Source: Penium margaritaceum (Eukaryota > Streptophyta > Zygnematophyceae > Desmidiales > Peniaceae). From it: DNA of 64,000 bases. Shown here in pieces: positions 9,145 to 21,248 of the stretch. The first letter of the stretch is position 1. Every line of letters begins with the position of its first letter. The stretch covers positions 169,191-233,190 of the forward strand of contig SZWC01000551.1 in the NCBI GenBank assembly GCA_023375785.1. Direction: 5' to 3'. The translations under genes were made by a program, and so were the position numbers. The notes under the pieces are model-generated. The model was given only the letters and a program-made list of their open reading frames with translations. It did not search any database and was not told the origin of the DNA.

Positions 9145-12100
9145 ATGGCAGCAGCTGGCGTTGTGACAGCAGCCCAGCCTTTGGAGAGGCTGGAGGGACG
9201 CGCCAACTTCACGTTTTGGAAGATCCGTACCCGCCTCCTTTTGGAGGAGAGGGGCTTGTGGGAGGTGGTGAGCGGCGACGAGCCGGCTCCAGTTCCACAG
9301 GCAAAAGGCATCACCGCAGCGCACGTGGTGGCGGGGAAGACGCCGCAAAAGGGTGCAGCTGATGCGGGTTCTTCTGCAGCTGTACCAGCGACGTATGAGG
9401 AGTGGAAGAAGAAGGACAGGCAGGCCTANCGCAATGGCGGCAGCAACAGTGAAGCAGCTTTCATGGCCATGGGCTCACGCAACCAGCAGCAGCAGCAGTC
9501 CGGGCAGCAGAGAGGCAAGAAGAAGGGCAAGTGCCACTATTGCCAGAAAGAGGGGCACTACAAGAAAGAGTGCTTCAAGTTCAAGAGGGACCAGAAGGAG
9601 CAGCAGCAGCAGCAGCAGCAAAAGCAGCAATCTCCACAGCAACAGCAGCAGCAGTCACAACAACGCCAGCAGCAGCAGCAGCAGCAGAACCAGACTGGCG
9701 TGCGCCATTTTGGCAACATGAACGTTGCCAAGGAGGTGCGCGACCGCCTCTTCATGGCGAAGTCTGACATGTCGCAGAAGGAAAAGGCGGATCTGGCGTG
9801 GTACAAGGACTCGGGGTGTACCAAGAGTCTGACGCACCACAAGGAGTGGTTCACGCAGCTGCTCTCCATTCCCCCCCGTCCGATTGCTTTGGGTGATGAT
9901 CGGGTGGTGTATGCTGAGGGGATTGGGATTGTGGAGATGTGGTTGGAGACCCCGCGTGGCATTGAAGTGGGAGTGTTCCATGGCGTGCTGTATGTGCCTG
10001 ATGCTGCGTTCAACCTTCTCTCAGTGTCCTCTCTCACAAACATAGGACTGCGCGTCGTTTTTGGCGATGATTACGGCTACATCCTCGACAAGGAAACAGG
10101 AGAAGAGTTGGCCAAGTCGGTGAAGGAGGGCGACATGTACCGCCTGCTGGGGGCGACCAAGATCCCGCGTGAGCAGAGTCTTGCAGCAGTGGTGCAGGCG
10201 ACAGATGGCGAGATCTGGCATGCACGCTACGGCCGCATCGGCATGCGCGCCTTACAGCAGCTTCAAGCAAAGCAGATGGTGCGTGACCTACCTACCATCT
10301 CTAACTTTGAGCAGCAGTTATGCATTGGCTGTTTGGAGGGGAAGCAGCACCGCGAGGCGTTCTCTGGAGCAGGGGAGCGTGCAAAAGGGGTGTTGGAGCT
10401 GGTCCACACGGACTTGTGCAGACCGATGCAGACCCAGAGCTTTGGAGGCTCTAGGTATTTTCTCACCTTCATTGATGATTTTAGCCGTTAGACTGCTGTG
10501 TACTTCCTTTCCTCCAAGGACCAGTGCTTTGACAGGTTCAAGGAGTTCAAGGCCATGATGGAGAACCAGACCGGCAAGAAGATCAAGGCGCTGCGCAGCG
10601 ATCGCGGTGGAGAATACCTAAGCAAGGAGTTCCAGGACTACCTCGCAGCAGCTGGCATCAAGGCACAGCGTACCGCGCCGTACTCGCCGCAGCAGAACGG
10701 GGTAGCAGAACGCGCCAACCGTACCATTGTGGAGTCAGCACGCTCCATGCTGCACGCGGCTCGGCTGACCTACGACTTCTTGGCTGAAGCTGTGAGCACT
10801 GCGGTCTACATCAAGAACCGTAGTCCAACTAAGGCGCTGGAGCAGATGACGCCGTACGAGGCGTGGTTCGGCATGAAGCTGAGCGTGGGTCATCTTCGCG
10901 CGTTTGGCAGCTTGGCGCACATGCACGTGCCAAAGGAGAAGCGGCAAAAGTGGGACACGAAGAATGCGCGGATGCTTATGATTGGCTACGACGTGGCAAG
11001 CAAGGCGTATCGCCTCTACGAGAGGGATACAGGCCACGTCATCATCTCCAGGGATGTCATCTTCAATGAGAGCAACGTCATCGGCACCAACATTGTGTGT
11101 GAAGAGGTAACAGAACCAGCAGCTGACGAGACAGTGGGAGCAAAAATTCTTCCTGACCCAGTTTCTCCCGATCCTTCCTCTACTGTGACAGTGGGAGAAT
11201 CACTCTACTCTCCCATGTCTGATGCAGCAGATACAGCAGCTTCATCGGCAGAAGCAGAGGAGGGAGATGTAGCACCACCAGCAAAAGCTGTTGTGCCTGC
11301 CGCACCGCGTTAGCCGCCTGCTAACGCTCCAGCTCCAGGTCGGAGGTACCCTCTTAGGATGCGTTACAAGCCTGGTGAGCGCGGCCATTTCTGGATGCTG
11401 CAGAAACCAGAATAGATGAACGTTGCAGTTGCAGTAGATTCAGATGAGCCAACGTCATACAAGGAGGCCATGGCTGCACCGGATGCAGCAGATTGGGCGC
11501 AAGCCGTACAGCAAGAGATACAGTTGTAGCTGGACAACGGCACGTGGGAGCTGACTGAGCGTCCACCTGGACGTAAAGTGATCAAGTGCAAGTGGGTCTT
11601 CAAGAAGAAGCGGGGAGCAGATGGTAACCTGGAAAAGTACAAGGCGAGGCTGGTGGCCAAGGGCTACTCGCAGCAGAAGGGCATCGACTACACAGAAACT
11701 TTTGCCCCCGTTGCAAAGTTTCCTTCTGTGCGCACGCTCCTCTCTTATGCAGCAGCTGAGGACTTCGAGGTTCACCACATGGATATCTAGACGGAATTCT
11801 TGAATGGTGACTTGGAGGAGGAGATCTACATGGAGCATCCGGAGGGGTTCGTCATGGATGGCCAGGAGCACCTGGTCTGCAAGCTGCAGAAGTCGTTGTA
11901 CGGCCTCAAGCAAGCGTCGCGTGCTTGGAACCAGAAGTTGGATGCGGCGTTGCAGTGCATGGGGTTTGAGCGCAGCGAGTGTGACTACAGCGTGTATCGC
12001 TGGCAGCATGAGCATGAGATCCTCATCATCATTGTCTATGTGGATGACATGCTCCTCCTTTTAAACAGCATGTCTGCACTGCAGGAGTTCAAGGAAGCCA

Positions 12101-12162
12101 TGCAGGAGCGCTTCCAGATGTCTGATCTCGGGGAGGCATCATACTTCCTCGGTATCCAGATC
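9145..12162 (+). pseudogene. pol: A5 gag-pol region
   Basis: Gag starts at 9145 (MAAAGVVTAAQPLERLEG). The CCHC knuckle CHYCQKEGHYKKEC is at 9532-9573, and a CAG-rich tract coding for a glutamine tail follows at about 9600-9690. The protease active site DSG lies at 9808-9816. The pre-integrase motif is near 10220-10340 and the integrase core at about 10390-10900, with the LRSDRGGEYL and NGVAERANRT blocks. A serine- and proline-rich linker follows, then reverse transcriptase from about 11580, with YVDD near 12039-12050. Gag and pol appear to share one frame across the protease, as in other copia elements. It is broken in a few places and incomplete because of gaps. Confidence 0.88.
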
Positions 12163-12508
12163 NNNNNNNNNNNNNNNNNNNNNNNNNNNNNNNNNNNNNN
12201 NNNNNNNNNNNNNNNNNNNNNNNNNNNNNNNNNNNNNNNNNNNNNNNNNNNNNNNNNNNNNNNNNNNNNNNNNNNNNNNNNNNNNNNNNNNNNNNNNNNN
12301 NNNNNNNNNNNNNNNNNNNNNNNNNNNNNNNNNNNNNNNNNNNNNNNNNNNNNNNNNNNNNNNNNNNNNNNNNNNNNNNNNNNNNNNNNNNNNNNNNNNN
12401 NNNNNNNNNNNNNNNNNNNNNNNNNNNNNNNNNNNNNNNNNNNNNNNNNNNNNNNNNNNNNNNNNNNNNNNNNNNNNNNNNNNNNNNNNNNNNNNNNNNN
12501 NNNNNNNN
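12163..12508. other. N run (346 bases) inside A5
   Basis: The run replaces the end of reverse transcriptase, RNase H and the start of the 3' LTR. In A9 the matching interval is about 1,050 bp, so the recorded gap length is probably not the true length. Confidence 0.9.
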
Positions 12509-13037
12509 TGGGTGGGCATGGGTGATGGCTCCATGCCTTAGCCTGAGAAAAGAAAAAGGCAAGAGGTCCAGGGTCAAGACCTGATGGGAGAAATATCCAA
12601 AAAGGTCCTTGGTCTTAGGATTGCCTTGTCAGAGTGTGCTGACTAGGATAAAGGTACCTCTCCTTACTTTTTAGGTGAGGTGAGATCCTTGTGTGCTAGC
12701 CATGGACACATGGCGATTCTCCATGGGTTTGTGGGTTATGTGACCACTAGGAGTGTGCCATGAGAGCATTCTCTAGCTCTCTAGGTCGTGTGTGAGTGGT
12801 CAGCCTGATTGCTAGGCTGATTTCCTCCCTTGTGTGAGATTATGGATTCTAGTGTGTGAGCCTTAGCCTCCATGGCTAAGTGGTGTGGCTTGTGAGAGGG
12901 CTGACTTGCCCAAGCTCTAGCTCTATATGTACTCCATCATTTTGAGTGATTGAACAACCATTCTTCAGCACAAGTGATGCCCTTCCAATCACACATGCTC
13001 ACTGCTCCAAGGCTCCCTCTCTCCTCCATTTCCAACA
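12509..13037 (+). repeat. 3' LTR of A5 (right part)
   Basis: The LTR emerges from the N run and ends in TTTCCAACA at 13037. It is followed by the AGAAG target duplication and resumed family-B pol. Confidence 0.92.
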
Positions 13038-13042
13038 AGAAG
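13038..13042. repeat. Target site duplication of A5, right copy
   Basis: AGAAG, the partner of 7786-7790. Family-B pol resumes here. Confidence 0.88.
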
Positions 13043-14641
13043 TGGCAAGCTGGATGCAAGTGCTCGTAAGTGTGTAATGGTTGGATACAATACCACACAC
13101 AAGGCGTAGAGGCTGTGGGTCCAAGCGGTTGGAAAGCTCATCAGGAGCCAAGATGTCGAGGTTGACGAAAGGACGCTTGGCAAGGGAGAGTCGTTGGCTC
13201 TTGTCTATTCTCCCTAATCAGGAGAGTAGGTTGTGTTGCTCCGGTCACGTGATCAGGCACCTGAGAACTAGTAGATGGTACTAGTGAAGAATGGTACTCC
13301 AGGGAGAATGGCTGTGGAGGCTGATACAGTGACGGACTCTGAAACTGAGTGTGAGCTTTCTGAGGCCTCTGAGTCAAACTCTAAGGCTGGTGGCTCTTCG
13401 TCAAATAGCAGATGACTGGCAGCGCAGGAGCAACAGAAGCGATTAAGCATTGACGAACCGCTAGCAATACTCTGACGTATTACGCGCCAGAACAAATCTT
13501 TGCTTAAGTACGATGCTGAGATTGTAGAATGGACTGGCTTTTGCTAGTCATACTTGGTCCTGGGAGAGCCTGTGACTGTATCGGAGGCTATCATTATGCC
13601 AGATGCCGCCAAGTAGAAGGAGGCAGTCGATAGCCAACTTGCATCAATTGAAAAGAAATGAACATGCATTCTGGTGGAGAGGCCTCCAAACGCACATGTG
13701 GTGGGGTCAAAGTAGGTACTGCGGAAAACGTTCAAGCAAGATCACACTATCGACAAGTATAAGGCAAGCGTTGTGGAGAAGGGGTTTTTCGAGCGTGCAT
13801 GCTTAGAGTACAAGGAGAAATTCGCGCATTTTATTACCTTAGACTCTATTAGATGCATGTTGGGCATCGTTGCTGCAAAAGATGTGGAGGTCTACCAGAT
13901 GGATGTCAGGACAGCTTTCCTCTACCGGAAGCAAGACAAAGAAGTGCTCATGGAAGTGTTTCAGGGGGTGAAAGCTCCAAAAGGAAAGGTTTACAAACTA
14001 GTCAAAGCTTTTTACGGGCTGAAACAGGCCCCAAGGATGTGGTACAAGGACATGGACGGCTTCATGGGCGGGCTCACCTTCACAAACTGCCAGAATAATC
14101 CTATTGTCTATGCAGGAGGATGAACAAGGCTTGATGTTGGTTGCACTGTATGTCGATCACCTGATCATCTACTCGTCATCCATCGAGTTGCTTAACAAGC
14201 TGAAGACAGATCTTAGCAACAGGTTCAAGATGAAGGACATTGGTCCGTTCAAAATCTATCTTGGGAAGCCGTACAGCAAACGAGCAGGCATCATGGAGCT
14301 CAACCAGACCAGGTATATCATGAAGGTCCTCAAGCGCTGCAATATGGAGTACTACAAGCCCATCAACACACCCATGATAACAAACATGAAGTTCCTTCCT
14401 CCATGAGCCCCGGGACAGAAGCACAACGGCGTGAGATGGAGAATATTCCCTACCAGTCTGCTGTTGGCAATCTCATGTATGCCATGGTTGGAACATGCCC
14501 TGACCTTTGCTATGTTGTAGGATAACTGAGCAAGTTTGTGTCCAATCCACGGCCACAGCACTCGCAAAAGGTCAAGCGCATCATGTGCTATCGACAGAAG
14601 ACCCGACACATGGGACTCCATTTTGGAGGCCAAGAAGGATT

Positions 14642-15362
14642 TATTGAACTGATATGCTCCTTGTCCATGGCTGATATTTGGACAGGCACAAGACAGACTA
14701 GGTATGCATTGCACCCTTGGATTAAATTCCCTAGGTCTGGTCGAGATAGACAAGCCATGCATTGCTCCTTTGGAGCAAGTCTTCTTGGTTTAATTTGGAT
14801 AGTCCAGCAAACACTACATAGGACGACTCCTTGCTGCTCAGACGTTCCGAAGGTCACTAGGTCTGATCCGAGCCCAGTGAGTAATTTTCTTTGTGAACAA
14901 AAGGGGTATAGGAAGATTCTAAGAGATATCTTATAATATTCCAAGGTCCTTCCTATTGGCTGGCGCCACTTGGGGGTTGGAGGGAGCGCCATGTAGGTAG
15001 GGGGAATGACGAAATCCATATTGCCCCCAAAGTGGCTCATCCAAGGAGCCATTAGATGCCTAAGCTAGAGGCTGACTCCAGGACTATAAAAACGTGTCTG
15101 TTGCCTTTTATTGAGTACACATTTTACCTTTGAGACTCCTAATAGAGTTGTCCACTACAGGCAGACACTAAATCCGAGGAGTTCGCTCCTCGCGCAAAGG
15201 TAACCAGGTGCTAAGGACACAGTACAAGGAAGTGATTCTTATGAACTGCTCAGTATAAAACCTTAAGGATGATATCATCTCTTGGTTGCAATACCAATGA
15301 GGTCGGCGGGAACCATTGTGTCCAAACCCGTTTTCTAGACCATTGCCTCAGGCAAGTTAACA
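14642..15362 (+). repeat. 5' LTR of B6 (721 bp)
   Basis: It aligns with 20479-21246 and 63006-63776. The family-B LTR begins TGTTGACCTGATATGCTCC in the best-preserved copy and ends GGTTGACA. The start is placed by comparing five copies and could shift by one or two bases. Confidence 0.8.
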
Positions 15363-15364
15363 AA

Positions 15365-15378
15365 GGGTTTTGGGCCAA
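15365..15378 (+). promoter_or_regulatory. Half-tRNA primer site of B6 (diverged)
   Basis: It reads GGGTTTTGGGCCAA, a diverged version of the family-B site best seen at 21249-21262. It sits two bases inside the LTR. Confidence 0.55.
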
Positions 15379-15446
15379 GACTGACTAGTTGTAAAGTATG
15401 CTTCTGTACACTTTCTTACCCTCTCTCTGTCTTGTAGCGCGCATCA

Positions 15447-15500
15447 GTTCCATAAGCTCCATCTGCTCCATCTGCTCCATCTGCTCCATCAGCTCCAATG
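15447..15500. repeat. Six 9-bp tandem units in the B6 leader
   Basis: Six units of the type GCTCCATCT lie end to end. The middle three are identical and the outer ones vary slightly. Fewer, more diverged units occur at the matching place in B8 (about 21330-21375). The tract lies in the untranslated leader, so it is probably slippage-prone non-coding sequence. Confidence 0.85.
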
Positions 15501-15762
15501 CCATGTGCTAGCACGTAGCAAACAAGTGCGAAGGATAAGCTGTGCCCTAGGAGATACGATCCTTGGGCCCTAACCAGGAACAACTCTGCTCTTGGAGGCA
15601 CGACCTTGGATTCACTAGGGTGTGTTCTTATTTATTTGCAAGGAATCAATGGCTAAAGGGTAAGCGACGCATCTGCACCTTCTAAACCTGTAGCAGACAA
15701 TAGCATTCATCAGCCTATAGCGACCTCAGCAAAGCAGAGAAGCAGAGAAGTAGAGAAGCAGT

Positions 15763-17787
15763 ATGACGACACGCGTGATACTCACTCTCGACTAGGTCAA
15801 TGATGGAATGTCAAAGTTCATACGGTTTGGTTTTCCCTTGTGGAGATGGTAATCTGACATTGTCATGAGGGTACGTGTCTCCTTGAAGATATTCCTTGGA
15901 GAAGAGATTGAACCTCAAAAAACAAATCGTGAATATGAAGTATGGAGTGTCAAAAACGACATGTTACTTGCGTCACAACATGTCAACCTCCAAGGTATCA
16001 CTCGTGCACGAAAGGGTTATGAGAAGCTTGCACGTATACACCAATCAACGGCTCTTCCAAATCGCCTCATCCTTCAAAAGCTGATTTCCATGAGGGTGAG
16101 CGAGGGAGAGTCGATTATTACCTTTATTGTTCCAGTTTGAAGGAATCCTATAGCAAGTGACCCAAATGAACTTGAAAGTCGACACCAACATACAGGCCAT
16201 GATCCTCCTCATGGCACTTCCTGAAAACTGGGATCCTCTGATCACTGTCTTTGGCGGTTCGAAGGAAGAATATTGGATACATGAGATAGTGTCCAAGTAC
16301 GTAAGCAACGAGGCCATCCGTCACAGCGGTAGTGAGGCTAACATTTCAGCTTATGCTGCACAGTACGATGGTCGTGGCAACAATTCCACTCATTGTCAGA
16401 GTAGCAGCGGAAGCGGTGGAGGTGAAGGAAAACGCAATGGTGGCAATGGAAAGAGTTCAAAGCGTCCTGGGGAGTGCCATAACTGTGGCAAGCCTGGGCA
16501 TTGGGCACGGGGGTGGTGGGCTCCTTAGAAGGAAGACGGAGATCATGCTAGTAGATATGAACACAAAGGAAAGGGTAAGAAGGTATTGACAAACATGATG
16601 GCTAAGAGCGTGCCAGCAACCAACGGAGCGGCATTGCTCAAGCGTGGAGCCTACGATCTCGACTCTGGCACAAACCACCACTCTTCAAGGGAGAAGGATG
16701 GGTTCATATCGATTAGGGACGTTGAACGTCGCTTCAGGTGTTTCGACAGCAGCATTATCCATGCGCAAAGCGAGGGAGATAGGTTGATCAGCATTAATGT
16801 GAACGGTGCTGAAATAGACTTGAAGCTGGGGAATGTCATCGACATGCTGTCTTTTGTGGCAAACCTCTTGTCAGTGTCCAAAATCACAGACAACTACATG
16901 AGATCGTCTTCACGGAAGAGGAGGCCGTGATTGTCAAGAACAAGGATATCAAGATCTCCTATCCCAAGGTGGGTCTTGTCGCACAGGTCCCAAGAGTGGA
17001 TGGGTTCTATGTACTGTGAACGAAATCCCTTGGGAGTACAAATGAGGGATATGCGGCGGTTGAAGAGCCTAAGTCTCCAAAACCTGATGTTGCAACAAAA
17101 GCCGTCACCATGGCGGCCAACTCCACCAACAAAGATGTTAAGCTGTGGCACGGACAGTTTGGCCATGTGGCCGACAGCATACTACAAGCTATGTAGCAGC
17201 ACAAAGTGGTTCATGGGATGGAGGGATGCAAGGCCAAGGATGAGGAAAAATGCAAATAGCTGTGTGAATCATGCCTTCAAGGGAAGGCAAAGAGAAAGAA
17301 AGCCCTTTGCGCGTAATGGGCAACTTGCGGCAGCAATCTTGGACCTCATTCACTCTAATTTGTGGGGACCATTCTGCACCCCTTCAAACGTCGACAGCAA
17401 GTATTTCGTGACCTTCATCGGTGACCACTGTCGCAAGATGTGGATCTACTTCCTGAAGACAAAGGGAGACGTCAAGGAGAAGCTACAAGACTTTGTCGTG
17501 ATGGTAGAGTGGCAAAAAAACAAGGAAGTGACGCACAAGGAATCTCACAATATTGTCGGTGCGCAGTGCGCAGTATGCACGGGCAACATTTGTGACTAGG
17601 AGGCGTGCAAAGGCTGGTTGAGCCAATACAGCCTCAACCACCAGACCACCACGCATGACACCTCTCATAGTAATGGAGTTGCGGAGCGGATGAGCCAAAC
17701 TATGCTCGGCATGACATGAAGCATGCTCTTCAACGACAAAATCCGACCTCCCTCTTGGACTGAATCCCACTCCTGGTCTAAATCTCA
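15763..17787 (+). pseudogene. gag: B6 gag and the start of pol
   Basis: Starts at ATG 15763 (MTTRVILTLD-like, shared with the B8 and B13 starts). The Gag body reaches a serine- and glycine-rich stretch at about 16370-16460, followed by the single zinc knuckle at 16475-16516. A protease-like LDSGTNHH block lies near 16656-16680. Pre-integrase and integrase sequence follows to 17787. It is a fossil with many breaks. The knuckle and surrounding sequence differ clearly from family A, which shows a separate lineage. Confidence 0.78.
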
Positions 17788-20478
17788 CTGGGAAAGGAGT
17801 AATCCGGTTCCGTTTCAGGTCCACAGGAGCAAGTTCCATAAACTGCCAGACGCCTTCTCCGATTGTCAATCAGACTCCTAAATTAGAAAGATCAGGTGGC
17901 AAAACGTCTACGGTCCAAGTTTGAGGCTGATCAAACAGTCGGATTGGGAAATATGAATTTTCAAAGTTTTCGGCGTCATTGAATGTCGATATCTCGATGA
18001 CCATAGATGATGGTTCCATGCCTTAGCCTCAGAAAATAAAAAAACAAGAGGTCAAGACCTGATGGAAGAAATATCCAAAAAGGTCCTAGATTCCTAGGTT
18101 GCCTCGTCAGAGTCTGCTGACTAGGAAAAATGTATCTCTGCTTACTTTTTAGGTGAGGTAAGATCCTTGTGTGCTAACCATGGATACATGGCGATTCTTC
18201 TTTGGATGGTGGGTTATGTGACCACTAGGAGTATGCCGTAAGAGGATTTCCTAGCTCTCTAGGTCGTGTGTGAGAAGTCAGCCTAATTGCTAGGCTGATT
18301 TCCTCTCTTGTGTGAGATTATCGACTCTACTGTGTGAGTCTTAGCCTCCATGGCTAAGTGGTGTGGCTTGTGAGAGGGCTGACTTTCCCAATCTCTAGCT
18401 CTACATGTACTCCATCATTTTGAGTGATTCTATAACCATTCTTCAGTACAAGTTATGTCCTTCTAGTCCCATATGCTTGCTGCTCCAAGGCTCCCTCTCT
18501 CCTTCAGATGCAACACTTGGTTTTAAAGCCAAGTTCTGCCACTCTCACCCAGCATAGGCCGTCACTTTGAAAGTGACGGGTTGGATTGAACCTTCATTAA
18601 ATTCGACGATGCACAATAAGTTCTTCAAGTTCAGAAGACTTGCTTTCCAATTAGCCCAAGAATAGAAAGATCCAATGGTCCAAACGAGAGTTATGCTCAA
18701 AACAAGGTTGGCGAGGGCTATATTCTTCTCTTTGAGTAAGACTTTTGTCTTGTGATGACCATAAATCTCATATTTCTTTGTCAAACCTCAAAATTAGCAC
18801 ATAAGAATTGAATTATTGTTCTAAAGTGTTTTATTGGTGCAAAAGTATTTGAATACCATGAGTAACTTTGGGAGAAACGACGTTTACAAGCTGGCTGGTG
18901 TAAGCTAGTGTAGGAGCAGCAATATCCCCTGTTTTCAAGAGGGCATATCTATGAAAACCCTATGTTATTGACTATCTTTTATGGGTCGAACTGAAAGGTT
19001 GTGACCTGGATTATTTAGTCTCGGCTTTGTTTTTCAAAATTCCTAGCCTGCCGGCCTCTTTAGTCAATTATCTATCAGAGAGATTTCTAGCACTAATAGC
19101 AGCTGAACGGGGGGCGCGTCGCCACTCAAGGGTAGCGCTGAGCATCACCAAAGCTGAAAATAGTAGCAGCCAACATGGTAACACCAGCCTAGCCCTTGGA
19201 GAGGCTCGAAGTAATCGCTAAGCTTACATTTTGGAAGATCCGTACCCGCTTCCTTTTGGAGGAGAGGGGCTTGTGGGAGGTGGTGAGCGGCGAGGAGCGT
19301 GCTCCGCTTCCACAGGCAAAAGGTATCACTAGAGCAGAGGTGGTGGTGGAAAAGACACAGCAAAAAGGTGTAGTAGATGCAAGTTCATCTACATCTGCAG
19401 CAGCGGCATTTGAGGAGTGGAAGAAGGATTGGCAGGCGTACAGGCTGCTTATCAACACCATCTTCAACCCGCATCTTTAGTACGTGAGTGACAAGGCTAC
19501 TGTAAAAGAGGATGGGATACATTGTGCAAGAAACATGAGAGCAAGGATCCTGCATTCCTCATGCTTTTGGATGAGAAGGTGATGGCGTTGAAAATGCAGG
19601 GTAGTGAAGGGATGGAGGCATACTTAGACAAGGCAAAGGAGCTGGCGAAGCAGCTAAAAACGGCCGGCAACCCTATGGAAGACACTCGTTTTGTCCTCCT
19701 CTTGCTCAGGGTCCTCCCAACGCGCAATGACACAGTGCGAGAGACGTTAGAGTACGAGCCGACTCTGGACCTGGACTTCATCTGCACGCACCTGGTGAAG
19801 GTAGAACTGTGTCGCAATGCAGCAAAGCACGATGGCGGCAGCAGTAGCAGTGAAGCAGCTTTCATGGCCATGGGCTCATGGAACCAATAGTAGCAGCAGT
19901 CCTGGGAGCAGAGAGGCAAAACGAAGGGCAAGTGCCACTATTACTAGAAAGACGGACATTATAAGAAAGAGTACTCCAAGTTTAAGAGGGACTACAAAGA
20001 GCAGCAGCAATAGTAGCAAAAGCAGTAATCTCCACAACAATAGCAGCAGTAGTCATAACAATGTCAGCAGCAGCAGCAGCAGAACCAGACCGGCGTGTGC
20101 TGTTTTGGCAACATGATATGGCCAAGAAGATGGGCGACCGCTACTTTATGGCGAAGTCTGACATATGTAGAAGGAGAAGGCGGATCTGACCTGGTACAAG
20201 GACTCCGCGTGTACCAAGAGCCTGACGCACCAGAAGGAGTTGTTTACGCAGCTCCTCTCCATGTCCCCCCTTCCGATCGCTTTGGGTGATGATCGGGTGG
20301 TGTCTGCTGAGAGGATTGGGATTGTGATGATTGTGGTTAGAGACCACACGAAGCATTGAAGTGGGAGTGTTCCATGGTCTGCTGTATGTACCTCATGCTA
20401 TGTTCAACCTTCTCTTGGTGTCCTCCGTCACCAACACAGGACTGCGAGTCGTCTTTGATGACGACTATGGCTACATCC
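17788..20478 (+). mobile_element. Copia-A copy A7, 5' part
   Basis: This plus-strand family-A element has its 5' LTR at about 17788-18515, a diverged primer site near 18518-18530 and a leader to about 19150. Gag follows, with the knuckle region near 19930-19970, and then protease sequence to 20478. There it is cut by the LTR of B8. It sits in family-B integrase (B6). It carries more than ten breaks and its LTR is diverged from the young copies, so it is old. No 3' end is seen in the window. Confidence 0.82.
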
Positions 20479-21246
20479 AGTTGACCTGATAAGCTTCTTG
20501 TCCATGGCTGATATTTGAACAGGTATAGCGCAGACTAGGCATTCAGTGCTCCCTTGGAGTAAGTCCCCTAAGTCTGGTTCAGATAGACAAGGCATGCACT
20601 GCTCCTTTCGAGTAAGTCGCCTTGGTCTAATCTAGATAGTATAGCTCATAAATACTACCTGGAAGAACTTGTTACTTAGACGTTCTAAAGTTAGTCTCCG
20701 GAGCGAGAGGTCACTGGGTCAAATCCCAGCCCGGTGACTAATTTTCTTTGAGACCAAAACGGGGATAATAAGGTTCTAAGAGACATATTAGAACATTCCA
20801 AGGTCTTTTCTGGTGGTTCACGCCACTTAGCGGTCAGAGGTAGCGCCATGTAGGCAGCGGGAATGACGCAATCCAGATTGCCCCCCAAAATGGCTCAGCC
20901 AAGGAGTCACTACGCACTTAGGCTAGAGGCTGCTCTAGGACTATAAGAACGTGTCAGTTGCCTGTCATTGAGTAAAGTTCTTACCTTAAAGACTCCTTGT
21001 AGAGTTGTCCACCAGAGGCAGACACTTAAGAAGCATTGGTTGGTCTAAGCCCTAAGAGTCCGCTCCTTGCGCGAAAATGACCAGGTGCTAAGGATATAGT
21101 GCAACGAAGTGATTCCTATGAACTACTCTGTGTGGAATCTTGGCTCTGAGGATGATATCATCTCTTGATTGCAATACCAAGAGCGGTGGACGGGAACGAT
21201 TACGTTGGAACCCGTTTTCTAGACGGTCGCCTGAGGCAGGTTGACA
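20479..21246 (+). repeat. 5' LTR of B8 (768 bp)
   Basis: Ends in GGTTGACA at 21246 and begins near 20479 (AGTTGACCTGAT), where A7 stops. It aligns with the LTRs at 14642, 41462, 54163 and 63006. Confidence 0.82.
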
Positions 21247-21248
21247 AA

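Larger units (their letters stand above)
7791..13037 (+). mobile_element. Copia-A copy A5, near-complete young insertion
   Basis: This plus-strand element has a 5' LTR at 7791-8526, a primer site at 8529-8540, gag from 9145, pol to 12162, an N run at 12163-12508 and the remainder of the 3' LTR at 12509-13037. AGAAG flanks it exactly at 7786-7790 and 13038-13042. Where the two LTRs can be compared they differ at under ten positions, so it is young. A single n at 9429 also stands for missing gag sequence. The copy has only a few breaks (about four) apart from the gaps. It is inserted in family-B pol. Confidence 0.92.
7677..14641 (+). mobile_element. pol: Copia-B pol B5, split by A5
   Basis: This fossil family-B pol lies in two parts, 7677-7790 and 13038-14641, separated by the complete insertion of A5. 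The first part covers the end of the integrase region (an LRVFGCTAW block). The second continues it (a KCVMVGY-like block near 13070) and runs through reverse transcriptase (about 13840-14350) into RNase H. The reading order across A5 is continuous apart from the 5-bp target duplication. The left end meets A4 without an LTR, and the right end is cut by the LTR of B6. It carries many breaks and is old. Confidence 0.8.
14642..17787 (+). mobile_element. Copia-B copy B6, 5' part
   Basis: This plus-strand family-B element has a 5' LTR at 14642-15362 and a half-tRNA-type primer site at about 15365-15378. A leader of roughly 400 bp contains a 9-bp tandem repeat. Gag starts at 15763. Its CCHC knuckle (CHNCGKPGHWARGW) lies at 16475-16516, then come protease and the integrase region (GHVAD block near 17160, core near 17340-17600). 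The element is cut by the LTR of A7 at about 17788. The LTR start directly abuts RNase H of B5, which suggests a B insertion into an older B. It carries many breaks. Confidence 0.82.

Noticed and set aside
9558-10043. Long open frames on the strand opposite gag, rich in cysteine or serine
   Set aside because: They are the reverse reading of the CAG-repeat and protease region of A5, and recur in the same form in every A copy. They have no independent codon pattern or domain.
13268-13735. Independent small host genes between A5 and the clear B reverse transcriptase
   Set aside because: The stretch aligns with the B13 linker between integrase and reverse transcriptase (about 50900-51280), so it is diverged B pol.
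15416-15601. Short frame with repeated Ala-Asp-Gly on the minus strand
   Set aside because: It is the reverse reading of the 9-bp tandem units in the B6 leader, not a protein repeat under selection.
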